In this document: piece after piece, positions 31,613 through 39,194 of the stretch
Numbering within the stretch: the first letter of the stretch is position 1
Layout of the letters: every line of letters begins with the position of its first letter
DNA from: a virus
Reading direction: 5' to 3' (one strand)
Virus record (IMG/VR): IMGVR_UViG_3300028800_000171
Coordinates: 1-41,818 of that record
DNA length: 41,818 nt
Notes under the pieces: model-generated
Seen by the model: only the letters and a program-made list of their open reading frames with translations
What the model was told of the DNA's origin: nothing
Database searches by the model: none
Translations under genes and position numbers: made by a program

Positions 31613-34429
31613 TTACGCAGTTGACGAAGCTCTTTGTAGAGTGATCGTCGCCAAGATGAAGTCGATACCTTCGACGAGCTTCACTACAACAGAGATGTTG
31701 ATGGTGTTGCCGACGATCTGTACGACGAGCTGCTTGTAGCCGTTAGGAGCATCAGTGGTCGAAACCGTGATGCCTTGAGCTAGGTAGCTTGACAAGATAG
31801 CGTCGCAGGTGCTCTTAACTTCAGCAGCAGAGACCGTGTTCTTAGCACCGACATAGATGTTCTCAAGTTGACTACGTAGGTCAAATGCGAGAACGTCAGC
31901 AGCGTACTGAACGTGAGCTCTGTTGTATACCCAGTTTGCATCAGCACCGTAGGTCGTGTTATCGAGCACTAGGCGGAAGCCACCAGTCTGAGGATGTTCC
32001 CAGAAGGTGATACCGTTCTGGATTGCATCATCGTACTGAGTGCCTGGGTTAAAGCCCTGAACAATCTGAGCTTCTGGAGTGTTCATAGACTGTGCAGTCT
32101 GACGAATTCCAGAGGTGTTGAAGAACTTGAAGGTCATTGGAGTTCCAACTGGGGAACCGCCACGAGCACCAGCGAGCAAGCAAGCGCCAGCCCATGGTTG
32201 GAACCATTGGATCTGACCAAGCGAGTTAACTTGCTTGATATCCTGGATGACAAGCTGGATACGCGAGTCAGCCAAGTTCTGGGCTTCAATCTTACAGTTG
32301 TTGTATGTGTCCTTCATCGACAAGTAGCCTTGACGCTCAGACTTCTCCTTAGTGGTTGCCATCAAGCTGAGGTGTGTCTTAACAGCTTGGTGAATACCGA
32401 GGATGGTGTAGTTTGAGCTTGGATCAGTGAGGCTGTCAGCAGCATCTGCAGAAGCGTCTCTCGAGAAGAGAGGCACAACAGAGTTGACGCGGATGGACTG
32501 AAACTGAGCAAGGGCATTGACGATGTCAGCTGTGTTAGTTCCACCGAGCGTTCCGCCAGCAAGGTAAGTTGCTGGTTGTGGGTCTGGAAGACCTACAACG
32601 CCTGGGTTGCTCAAGCTTACATTGCTTGAGTTGAGGAAGAACTGTTGAACTGCCGAAGCGTCGTTCTTGATCTGGGCTGGTTGCGAACCTGCAGAGCCGT
32701 TAGCTCCGAGGGCAGTAACTTCGTCCAAGATGCTAGGAGACATCTGACCGAACAATGTGCTGGTTAACGTTGCGCTCCAGTTTCCACCGGTGCTTGCGTT
32801 GATATAAGCAACGAGGGCACTTAGTGATGGGAAGTTCGCGAGGGTGATCGTGTACTCATGTGCAGAGTTGTTGATCAAGAACATCTGAGTAGCATTGATC
32901 GTTACTTGAGGAGCAACGCCGCCGTTTCTTCCGATGTCTAGAACAATCTGACCACCGACAGTAGCAGACTCTTGAACGAGCGTGCCATTGTTATTGATCG
33001 TGATAACTGCCATGTCTTCAGTCTCAGACACATATAGAGCAGCTGGAATGTTGACTGCAGCAAGCATCGTTCCACCGAGAAGCTGGAAGTTCTTGCCGTA
33101 GCCGTCGCGTTGTGAGTTAGATCCAAGCGCTTGAGCAATGTTGAGACTTGCTGCAGCGTTAGTTCCAGATGCGATGAACGACATTCCCGAAGGAAGGCCG
33201 AGCGACCAGTTGCTTCCGTTAGCGAGAGCAGCATTCAATGCTGAGATCGTTACCACTGGGGTAGGAAGAGTGAAGGTGTTGTCAAGCGAAGAAGCAGCTC
33301 CTTGGATACGAAGCTCGAACGACAATCCGCCGCCGCCTTCGATTGCACCTGGTGGGAAACCAGTAACAGAAGTACCTGGGCTTACGCCTACGCTTCCGTC
33401 AACAACCGTTGCGCCGGTGTTGGTTACAGCTGAAGCGCCCAAGACGCCGTATGCGCCTGCAGAACCAAGAAGACTTCCTGATTCAGCATTGATGTTGCTT
33501 GCTACGCTGATAGTGACTGCGCCGTTAAGAGCAATCAAGCTACCGTTGATCGTGCCGCCGCCAACAGTGATGCTGGTGTTAGCAATGATGTTACCGTTGA
33601 AGGTTTGAGCAGCACCGAGTGTTGCAGAACTTCCTACTTGGAAGTAGACGTTAGCAGCAGTAGCACCACCCGTTAATGCGATGATAGCGCCTGCGCCAGT
33701 GGTAAGAGTGCTTCCGATCTGGAAGTAGTAATTACCTGCGCCGTTCAAGGTGAGTGTAGCTGCAGCAGAGAGTGACATAGCTCCTGCAGAGGTATACACA
33801 CCAGGAGTAAGAGTCAAGCCGTCAAGAACGTTTTCACTGGTGCCTGCACCCATTGCTACGATGCTGTTGTAAGCACTGTGAGCCGCAGCTTGAGCTGCGA
33901 TTGCAGATGCGTCATTCAAGTGAGGCAGAGATCCGCCGGACACAGAGAATGGAGGACTGGTGAGGTCGAATGGAGCCGTTGAAGATACCTGAGCTACTTG
34001 AGCTGGTACAGCGACATCGGTGTACGTGATCTGATTTCCGTTTTGTCCGTAAACAACAGAGTCAAGAACTCCGTAGTTGTTTGGCAGAGTAAGCGAAGAC
34101 AGAGTAGATTCGTTAGTCTTATAGATGTAGACAGACTGAGCTCCACCTGGGATAGCTCCGTCAGCTGCTGGTGCGAACAAGAAGTTGCATGCATCAACTA
34201 GAGGACCGCTTCCATAAAGTGAGCGAATAGCTGGAAGTTGATCTGGTGAGAAGACATTGAGCGAGATGTCTGGGATCGTAGAACCTGGAGGTCCTGCGGT
34301 CGATTCACCGAAGATTGCGACCAATCCAGTTGGTCCGACAGGGAAGCCGCCGCCGAGGTCGATTAATTCCTCGGAGTAAGCACCTGGCTTATAAATTGTA
34401 GCTCCGTTAAACGTTACATTGATTGCCAT
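31613..34429 (-). CDS. Contractile tail sheath protein with inserted, permuted DUF3494 domain
   Basis: 938 residues; AGGAG lies 8 nt before the ATG. The N-terminus (ATIYKPGAYSEELIDLGGGF, PTGLVAIFGESTAGPPGS, GSGPLVDACNFLFAPAADG) and the C-terminus (IQWFQPWAGACLLAGARGGS, TPEAQIVQGFNPGTQYDDAI, YADVLAFDLR-like ADVLAFDLRSQLENIYVGAK, then FILATITLQRAS) are those of a phage sheath. About 205 residues (162-368) interrupting an outer domain are a DUF3494 beta-solenoid in permuted order (see 33326-33946). Sheath sequence resumes at GLSFELRIQGAASS. Large outer-domain insertions in sheaths are known to decorate the tail surface. Every subunit would carry one copy, so several hundred per virion if the tail is about 140 nm. 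A terminator follows. Confidence 0.9.
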   Translation of the reverse strand: MAINVTFNGATIYKPGAYSEELIDLGGGFPVGPTGLVAIFGESTAGPPGSTIPDISLNVFSPDQLPAIRSLYGSGPLVDACNFLFAPAADGAIPGGAQSVYIYKTNESTLSSLTLPNNYGVLDSVVYGQNGNQITYTDVAVPAQVAQVSSTAPFDLTSPPFSVSGGSLPHLNDASAIAAQAAAHSAYNSIVAMGAGTSENVLDGLTLTPGVYTSAGAMSLSAAATLTLNGAGNYYFQIGSTLTTGAGAIIALTGGATAANVYFQVGSSATLGAAQTFNGNIIANTSITVGGGTINGSLIALNGAVTISVASNINAESGSLLGSAGAYGVLGASAVTNTGATVVDGSVGVSPGTSVTGFPPGAIEGGGGLSFELRIQGAASSLDNTFTLPTPVVTISALNAALANGSNWSLGLPSGMSFIASGTNAAASLNIAQALGSNSQRDGYGKNFQLLGGTMLAAVNIPAALYVSETEDMAVITINNNGTLVQESATVGGQIVLDIGRNGGVAPQVTINATQMFLINNSAHEYTITLANFPSLSALVAYINASTGGNWSATLTSTLFGQMSPSILDEVTALGANGSAGSQPAQIKNDASAVQQFFLNSSNVSLSNPGVVGLPDPQPATYLAGGTLGGTNTADIVNALAQFQSIRVNSVVPLFSRDASADAADSLTDPSSNYTILGIHQAVKTHLSLMATTKEKSERQGYLSMKDTYNNCKIEAQNLADSRIQLVIQDIKQVNSLGQIQWFQPWAGACLLAGARGGSPVGTPMTFKFFNTSGIRQTAQSMNTPEAQIVQGFNPGTQYDDAIQNGITFWEHPQTGGFRLVLDNTTYGADANWVYNRAHVQYAADVLAFDLRSQLENIYVGAKNTVSAAEVKSTCDAILSSYLAQGITVSTTDAPNGYKQLVVQIVGNTINISVVVKLVEGIDFILATITLQRASSTA
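33326..33946 (-). other. Circularly permuted DUF3494 (ice-binding-type) domain in the sheath
   Basis: Residues about 162-368. The first part (171-313; nt 33491-33919) is what is normally the helix plus C-terminal solenoid: NDASAIAAQAAAHSAYNSIV, LDGLTLTPGVYTSAG, GNYYFQIGSTLTTGAGA, ANVYFQVGSSATLG, GNIIANTSITVGGG, NGSLIALNGAVTISVASN. A short linker (INAESGS) leads to what is normally the N-terminus (319-366; nt 33332-33475): LLGSAGAYGVLGASAVTNTG, DGSVGVSPGTSVTGFPPGAI. The break thus lies between TGFPPGAI and the long helix. The order is the reverse of the two copies at 7295-7905 and 15385-16000. Confidence 0.85.
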
Positions 34430-34462
34430 GGCAATTCTCCTAAGTCAGTTAAGTCAATACTA

Positions 34463-34468
34463 ATTATA
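34463..34468 (-). promoter_or_regulatory. Extended -10 (TGTTATAAT) upstream of the sheath gene
   Basis: TATAAT on the minus strand with TG one base upstream, 33 nt before the sheath ATG. The same 33-nt spacing is seen for the TATAAT at 37782-37787. No -35 is apparent. A plausible start for the sheath transcript. Confidence 0.4.
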
Positions 34469-34486
34469 ACATGGTGCTATAGTTAG

Positions 34487-34756
34487 TTACTTCAGTTTCA
34501 CGCCGTACTTCTTGAGTGCCTCGTTGTACGATTGTGCAGGCTCTTTCAAAGACAGTCCTCTTGCACGGAATTCTGCTTTAATGATCTCCTTATGATGCTG
34601 TGAAGGAATCTTCTTCTCGTTCATAGCCCACCAAGCATCAAAATCAAGCTTCATAGGCTGAACAGCAGGAGCCAGCAAAGGTGCTGGTGCTGCCGCTATC
34701 GGCTTAGGCGCTTCCTGCACTGGTGCTTTACGTGCATCTTGATATCTTTTAGCCAT
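34487..34756 (-). CDS. Small conserved-looking protein upstream of the sheath
   Basis: 89 residues; AAGGAG lies 6-11 nt before the ATG. The N-terminal half is Ala/Pro-rich (EAPKPIAAAPAPLLAPAVQP) and probably flexible. The C-terminal half is a compact charged helix pair: DFDAWWAMNEKKIPSQHHKE, IIKAEFRARGLSLKEPAQSY, ALKKYGVKLK. I recall similar WW, IPxxHHKEI and ARGL motifs in small phage proteins but no function. Its place between tail terminator and sheath suggests a virion or tail-assembly role. Confidence 0.65.
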   Translation of the reverse strand: MAKRYQDARKAPVQEAPKPIAAAPAPLLAPAVQPMKLDFDAWWAMNEKKIPSQHHKEIIKAEFRARGLSLKEPAQSYNEALKKYGVKLK

Positions 34757-34793
34757 ACTTAACTCCTTGTTTAATATTAACTCGCCTCAGCGG

Positions 34794-35558
34794 TTAAATG
34801 TTCTCGTCATCAGGTTCTAGGTAAGGGTCGTATAAGCCACACTCACCCTCTTCTACGTGATCTGCTATGATGCCCTTATTTGCTCTTCTATCAACTGTAC
34901 GTGGATCCACATCCAGGCTAGTAGCTATGTCGCAAGATACTGGGCCCTGTATAGAAGGATCTACGTTGACTTCACAGATTTCCTTTAGAGGATCCGCGTG
35001 CCAGAAATTCTGAGTCGTACATCTGAACCTTACCCACCTAGTCCAGATATTGTTGTTTGACTTATCTGCATCCTTACTGTAGTCAGAGGCGCTGTAAGTC
35101 TGTAACTTCAAACCCCACTTATGGGCTAGTAGTTTATACTTAAATAAGATGTAGCTCACTATGTAGTATAGCCAAATAACATGGTCACCACCACGGGTAA
35201 CATGAATACCAACATCAACCATCACTGTAAATACACCTGTGCCTATCTCAGAGTCGGGTCCAACTTCGGCCAGGTCATTTAAAGCAGCTTTTGACTCATC
35301 CTCAGTTTCGTTAGCAAGGTGAATACTGATACATGGGATCTTCTGGGCATTAAAGCTCCAAGCTTGAACCACTGGAATCTTGGTTGTAGAGAACCATTCC
35401 CAGATCTGATCCCTGTAAGCGGGACCAAAGTCTGAGTTAAGTTCAGGGTCGGCAAACTGTAGGAATAGGTCATCAAAGGCTGGCTTGTTAGCTCTCAACT
35501 CCTTGATACCGAAATCAATCAGTTTCCTTACGACTACTTCAGGCATTACGAAAGGCAT
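34794..35558 (-). CDS. Probable tail terminator/completion protein
   Basis: 254 residues. It starts within the stop codon of the previous gene (TAATG), with GGAGGG upstream. Residues 1-130 or so have the layout of tail terminators: helix (VVVRKLIDFGIKELRANKPA), AWSFNAQKIPCISIHLANET (a PxIxI strand), then TGVFTVMVDVGIHVTRGGDH and an aromatic helix (IWLYYIVSYILFKYKLLAHK). The C-terminal 60 residues are an acidic extension. Terminators of this kind cap the tube and sheath and lie just before the sheath gene, as here. Function assigned mainly from fold-like pattern and position. Confidence 0.6.
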   Translation of the reverse strand: MPFVMPEVVVRKLIDFGIKELRANKPAFDDLFLQFADPELNSDFGPAYRDQIWEWFSTTKIPVVQAWSFNAQKIPCISIHLANETEDESKAALNDLAEVGPDSEIGTGVFTVMVDVGIHVTRGGDHVIWLYYIVSYILFKYKLLAHKWGLKLQTYSASDYSKDADKSNNNIWTRWVRFRCTTQNFWHADPLKEICEVNVDPSIQGPVSCDIATSLDVDPRTVDRRANKGIIADHVEEGECGLYDPYLEPDDENI

Positions 35559-36202
35559 TAGAAACCCTCCTCGTATGACCTGACGATGTCTCTTATCTTG
35601 GCATCCATCGTGTCTTGTAGCTCTTTGTTAAGAGTGGTTACTTCGTTAGTGAAATCTTTAGTCTTAGCTGGTCTGACCCACTGCTGATTAGGATCTTGCT
35701 TACTTGTTGCAGTACGGAATTGGACGCTTCCTCTTGATCCTGTAGGTGAGATAGCGGCGTATTGTCTCTTAGCATTCTCGGCACGCTCAGCATTGATCTG
35801 CTTGGCGGCATCGTAGATGTTAGTAGAAACCTTTGGTCTCTCTCTGCCAGTAGCCCCGACAGGAATAACCTTATAAACACCAGACCCATCTTTCATGGGC
35901 TTAGCGTTGGTGAGAAGTCTGTTCAACATTGGATATGGCGGTTCACTGAACTCTAGGTTGCCAGACTCGGTACCGATCTCCATGCTGCCGGGATCTAGCT
36001 TCAAGTCATTGATAAACTCTGGGGATCTCTGCTCAACACCTGCCTCGATGGCAAGCTCCATTGCAGATGCTCCCTGCTCGTCGAATGCGTCAGAGATTTC
36101 TCTTCTAGCTTTGCTTACGATTATCTCGATAACTCTACCGTCTAAACCTTTGTTTCTTAGGTTTACCCTCAAGCGCTCGAGCTCGAATAGTATGTTAGCC
36201 AT
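35558..36202 (-). CDS. Neck/connector region protein, unrecognised
   Basis: 214 residues; AAGGCGG lies upstream and the start overlaps the Nudix gene end by 8 nt. An N-terminal helical part (LERLRVNLRNKGLDGRVIEI, SKARREISDAFDEQGASAME) is followed by a middle beta segment (PYPMLNRLLTNAKPMKDGSG, VYKVIPVGATGRERP) and a C-terminal helix. In other tailed phages an HK97-gp10-type or head-closure protein holds this place, but I see no diagnostic motif. Overlap with both neighbours shows it is translated as part of the neck operon. Confidence 0.6.
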   Translation of the reverse strand: MANILFELERLRVNLRNKGLDGRVIEIIVSKARREISDAFDEQGASAMELAIEAGVEQRSPEFINDLKLDPGSMEIGTESGNLEFSEPPYPMLNRLLTNAKPMKDGSGVYKVIPVGATGRERPKVSTNIYDAAKQINAERAENAKRQYAAISPTGSRGSVQFRTATSKQDPNQQWVRPAKTKDFTNEVTTLNKELQDTMDAKIRDIVRSYEEGF

Positions 36203-37748
36203 TAGGCTTGTCCGCCTTCTTTATAGCTCTGGCGCGCATGTCCTTAAGGAAGTTCTCTTTCTCAAGATCTTGCCAGTCCTGGGCAAAAGAGATGGTGATC
36301 TTTCCGTTAGGGGAGATTTCAATCTTTGGCTTGGTGAGGTAGGAGTAGTACTCATCGTGAACTCGGTCTTTATTAGCTGGGTTTGCTGAGAAGGCTTCAA
36401 CGACTTGTGGTCCTTTGCCTACGTTATCAATCTTGTCTTGTAACTCGCGAAGCTTGGATTCTAACTCATCAATGTCTTTGCCTACTGCCTGAGCAAGGGA
36501 GTTATGCTTGCCAGTAAGGTCATGCATCACTTCTTCAAGCTTATCGAAAAGCTTCATGATGCGGGCTTCAACTTGTTGAAGATCTACAGCCATACCGTTA
36601 CGAAGCGTCTCGCGGATGGTTTCCATCTCCTCGTAGATCTCGCCGATGTTGTGTCTCTTATAGTTGTCGATTAGCTCGTTAAGTCCGCCGTGAATGGCGT
36701 CGTCAGGAAGGTTCTTGTCGTCTAGAAGGTGTAGTTCCTTCTCGTCTTCTGGCATGTACCATTCGAAGACGCTCATCAGAGCTGCAGTGAGCTCAGGAAG
36801 AGACTTGTTAGTAAATTGATAGACAGTCTTATGTCCGTCGTTCACTCTTCCGGAGTAGACGTCGCTCATGTGTCTTCTAATGCTTAGAATATGTGTGTCA
36901 ATGTGGACTTCCTTGAAATCCTCATCTTCCATACCGTCAACAACCCTGCGAAGGGTTCTGAACATGCCGTTGCCGACTAGTCTCAGTGCGTCGCCGTGAG
37001 TAACTTCAAATACAGCATCAGCCTTCTGGCGGATGATGTTCTTCTCGAGGGCTTCCAAAGCAATCATCCCCTTCAGGGACTTGCCGAAACGCTTGCCTAC
37101 AAAATCTTTGAGTGGTTGTTTGCAACAGTCACGAAGCTCATCCCAAGGAATCTGGTCAAGTTCATACCATTTCCAATCTGTCATTGACTCATGTCCGTCA
37201 TCTGACTTGGTGCTCTTAGGCTTGCCACTTACGATCTCTGCTAGATACACTACCGTATTGTTATTATTGGTCGTGCCTCTCCAGATCTCATCCGTGATGC
37301 GACCAACGATGGTGGATTCTTCGTTTAATTCTCTTAATGCTGCTTGATCAAAACTTTCATTGGCTTCTAGGTGTCCACCAGGGAAAGCCTTGCCGCCTTT
37401 GTTGTGTTCGCCTAACAGGATCCTGTTGTTGGAGTCCATCACCATACAAGCCGCGCAGTTGCCGCGCTCCTTCTTGCTAAGGTATTCTTCAAAGGCCTTC
37501 TTCAGGTCCTTCTTGGACTTCTTCCTCTTGATACGATCTTCTTTGGTCTTCTCTTTGGCGCGCTTGTGATGCTCTTCGCCCCACGTACCGCCCCTATCGT
37601 TATGCTTGGATTCAGCTGCACCCTCACCAGGTGACGTATACTTGGCTGCTACAGACTTTGGGGGACGACCACGCGGACCGTCCTTCACGTTACCGTGGAC
37701 GATCGCCATCATCATTCTGTATTGACGTCTACTTACTGCTTGAGGCAT
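36195..37748 (-). CDS. Nudix-domain fusion protein in the neck operon
   Basis: 517 residues. The N-terminus (SRRQYRMMMAIVHGN, RGRPPKSVAAKYTSPGE) resembles a motif seen at the start of assorted phage virion-region proteins. It is followed by a Lys/Glu-rich helix (55-95). Residues about 97-215 are a Nudix hydrolase domain. Its box (G125, E131, R139-E140-L141, E143-E144) keeps the metal-binding glutamates; only the usual last Gly is Thr (T146). A helical domain (225-340) and a long coiled coil (about 365-445) follow, then a C-terminal domain of about 60 residues. Nudix enzymes hydrolyse nucleoside diphosphates linked to other groups. Why one is fused within a structural operon is unclear: it could be packaged in the virion, or act on host nucleotides or caps. 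TATAAT lies 33 nt before the ATG. Confidence 0.8.
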   Translation of the reverse strand: MPQAVSRRQYRMMMAIVHGNVKDGPRGRPPKSVAAKYTSPGEGAAESKHNDRGGTWGEEHHKRAKEKTKEDRIKRKKSKKDLKKAFEEYLSKKERGNCAACMVMDSNNRILLGEHNKGGKAFPGGHLEANESFDQAALRELNEESTIVGRITDEIWRGTTNNNNTVVYLAEIVSGKPKSTKSDDGHESMTDWKWYELDQIPWDELRDCCKQPLKDFVGKRFGKSLKGMIALEALEKNIIRQKADAVFEVTHGDALRLVGNGMFRTLRRVVDGMEDEDFKEVHIDTHILSIRRHMSDVYSGRVNDGHKTVYQFTNKSLPELTAALMSVFEWYMPEDEKELHLLDDKNLPDDAIHGGLNELIDNYKRHNIGEIYEEMETIRETLRNGMAVDLQQVEARIMKLFDKLEEVMHDLTGKHNSLAQAVGKDIDELESKLRELQDKIDNVGKGPQVVEAFSANPANKDRVHDEYYSYLTKPKIEISPNGKITISFAQDWQDLEKENFLKDMRARAIKKADKPNG

Positions 37749-37781
37749 AAGTTAAAGCCAGCTCCAATCCATTACTGATCC

Positions 37782-37787
37782 ATTATA
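37782..37787 (-). promoter_or_regulatory. TATAAT box upstream of the Nudix fusion gene
   Basis: Minus strand, 33 nt before the ATG at 37748, in the 59-nt gap after the zinc-knuckle neck gene. Preceded by CTTAAG; no -35 recognised. Could start a transcript for the Nudix, connector and terminator genes. Confidence 0.35.
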
Positions 37788-37807
37788 ACTTAAGTTGGCA
37801 GTTAACA

Positions 37808-38617
37808 TCAGGTTTTAACTAAGGTTTCAGCTGCAGTAGGCAGGAAATCTCTTCTTACAAGAACCTGCTGAGGAAGCCTACGAGCCGTCTTCTGACCGTT
37901 AACAAGTTCCTGTGTTACCCTGAGCTCGCGCAATGTCTGAACAACTAGATATACTGGGTTAGCATAGAACGACCATGTAAGAACCTCGCCATGACCTGTC
38001 ATAGGATCGAAACCTGGTTGTCTGCCGTCTATCCAGACAATGTCGCCTGTTGCGTTGATGGTGAAATCAGTTCCCTGTGCGTAAGTTTTTAACACTGTTC
38101 CATTTTGCAAGATGGAGCTAACATAGTCAACCTTCTCGATAGGATATCTGAGCTGCTGAACGTTTCCAGGTCTTGGCTCATACTCCTTAAGTTCCCATAG
38201 TCTAACAGTGAAGTCAGGAACAGTGAGTTTGTCGAACGAATTGAAGTCAGCCTCAGTCCCATCAGGATACTCAGTTGGCAATGTAACAACTGCAGTACCG
38301 ATTTCCCACACACCATGCGCTTCAAACGTCTTCTGGATAGAGTTGCCCGAGAAGGTTCCCCATATCTCTTGTGACGTATAGTACTGGAAGCCGTTGTTGT
38401 TACAGAACGGGCAGTTAGGTTGATGAGCATTGCTATCCAAGGTTAAGATGTTGGGGCATGGAGTTGCTTTAGCGTGGATAAGGCGAATACCACGGTTCTT
38501 AACCATGTCATCGAAGTTCCCACCACGGATGCTTGGATCCGGATTGTAGAAAGGCATCTCCGAGGGAGTGCTAGTCGGATAGTTTGGATAGATCTGATTT
38601 GGTTTGTCTTCGGCCAT
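37808..38617 (-). CDS. Neck/head-closure protein with zinc-knuckle-like motif
   Basis: 269 residues. Residues 54-72 contain C54, H65, C69 and C72 (CPN..., HQPNCPFCNNNG), a probable zinc site of the type found in several phage connector or minor capsid proteins. The rest is beta-rich: IGTAVVTLP, FTVRLWELKEYEPRP, a VDYVSS..LQNG.VLKTYAQGTDFTI segment, then WSFYANPVYLVVQTLRELRV. It is first in the minus-strand virion operon visible here, before the tail terminator, which fits a head-closure or neck role. Its promoter candidate is the left arm of the inverted repeat at 38642-38686. An AGGAG lies 17 nt before the ATG, farther than usual. Confidence 0.6.
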   Translation of the reverse strand: MAEDKPNQIYPNYPTSTPSEMPFYNPDPSIRGGNFDDMVKNRGIRLIHAKATPCPNILTLDSNAHQPNCPFCNNNGFQYYTSQEIWGTFSGNSIQKTFEAHGVWEIGTAVVTLPTEYPDGTEADFNSFDKLTVPDFTVRLWELKEYEPRPGNVQQLRYPIEKVDYVSSILQNGTVLKTYAQGTDFTINATGDIVWIDGRQPGFDPMTGHGEVLTWSFYANPVYLVVQTLRELRVTQELVNGQKTARRLPQQVLVRRDFLPTAAETLVKT

Positions 38618-38637
38618 ATGAGTCGACTTAACTCCTG

Positions 38638-38650
38638 TACTCTATTCTAC
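38638..38650 (-). promoter_or_regulatory. Candidate promoter GTAGAATAGAGTA (minus)
   Basis: Matches GTARAATAGRSTA; the -10-like TAGAAT ends 26 nt before the ATG at 38617. It forms the left arm of a 9-bp inverted repeat with the plus-strand copy at 38678. Confidence 0.4.
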
Positions 38651-38686
38651 CATCGGTAACATCTAATCGATGTGACTGTAGAATAG
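38642..38686. repeat. Inverted repeat forming a two-way promoter region
   Basis: Arms CTATTCTAC (38642-38650) and GTAGAATAG (38678-38686) are perfect complements, with an inner pair CATCG/CGATG. Each arm supplies a -10-like TAGAAT for one of the two divergent genes (starts at 38617 and 38707). Confidence 0.6.
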
Positions 38687-38690
38687 GATA
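38678..38690 (+). promoter_or_regulatory. Candidate promoter GTAGAATAGGATA (plus)
   Basis: Plus-strand copy of the GTARAATAG motif; TAGAAT ends 22 nt before the ATG at 38707. Near-mirror of the minus-strand motif at 38638. Confidence 0.4.
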
Positions 38691-38706
38691 TAGGATTTCT
38701 GAATCT

Positions 38707-38955
38707 ATGGATGGAGTACTGATATTAGAGCGCATAATTGCAGAAGAGGGCAACTGTTGCTGGGCGAGACCCGCTATCTGTAAGTCGTGTCCGCTGAGCC
38801 GCTTAGCTAGGTACGACAGCGGCGGATTCATGAGTTGCGTAGAAGCTCTGAATATAGATGGATTAAGTGAAGTAGAGGCCGATGCTAAATATAAAGAAGC
38901 TGCCATCAACAAGCTTGCAGAGCTCACACTTGATAACATCATCGAGAGCGACTGA
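38707..38955 (+). CDS. Small cysteine-rich protein, probable zinc binder
   Basis: 82 residues. Cys17, Cys18, Cys25, Cys28 and Cys44 are arranged as EEGNCC...ICKSCPLSRL...MSC, followed by an acidic helix (SEVEADAKYKEAAINKLAEL). It shares the G-x-C-x(n)-C-x2-C-P core and the helical tail with the next gene, so the two are paralogues. The stop codon overlaps the next start (TGATG), showing coupling. I recognise this type only as small phage proteins of unknown function. Confidence 0.65.
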   Translation: MDGVLILERIIAEEGNCCWARPAICKSCPLSRLARYDSGGFMSCVEALNIDGLSEVEADAKYKEAAINKLAELTLDNIIESD

Positions 38956-39194
38956 TGGCGCTTAACACCTCGGACAAGAACACTCTCGAAGAGATCGTTA
39001 AGCTAGATGGCCAATGTCTTGATTCCAAGAGATGCCAGAGATGTCCGTTTCGTGCTGCCTGCCTACCAGAATTCCTAAACCCCGTACCTCCAAGCCAACC
39101 CCAGCGTCTTAAGATGGCGCTAGATGTTCTTGCTCACCATTACCTGATCGACGACGAGTCGGGAGCAGACGAACATACCTGGGATAAAAAGTAG
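38955..39194 (+). CDS. Small cysteine-rich paralogue
   Basis: 79 residues. Cys21, Cys27, Cys30 and Cys36 (DGQCLDSKRCQRCPFRAACL) form a four-cysteine site, followed by a helix (PQRLKMALDVLAHHYLIDDE). Paralogue of the preceding gene, with which its ATG overlaps by 1 nt. Function unknown. Confidence 0.65.
   Translation: MALNTSDKNTLEEIVKLDGQCLDSKRCQRCPFRAACLPEFLNPVPPSQPQRLKMALDVLAHHYLIDDESGADEHTWDKK

Noticed and set aside
33138-33608. 156-residue plus-strand open frame
   Set aside because: Antisense to the sheath gene across its DUF3494 insert; it arises from the repetitive codon pattern of the domain.
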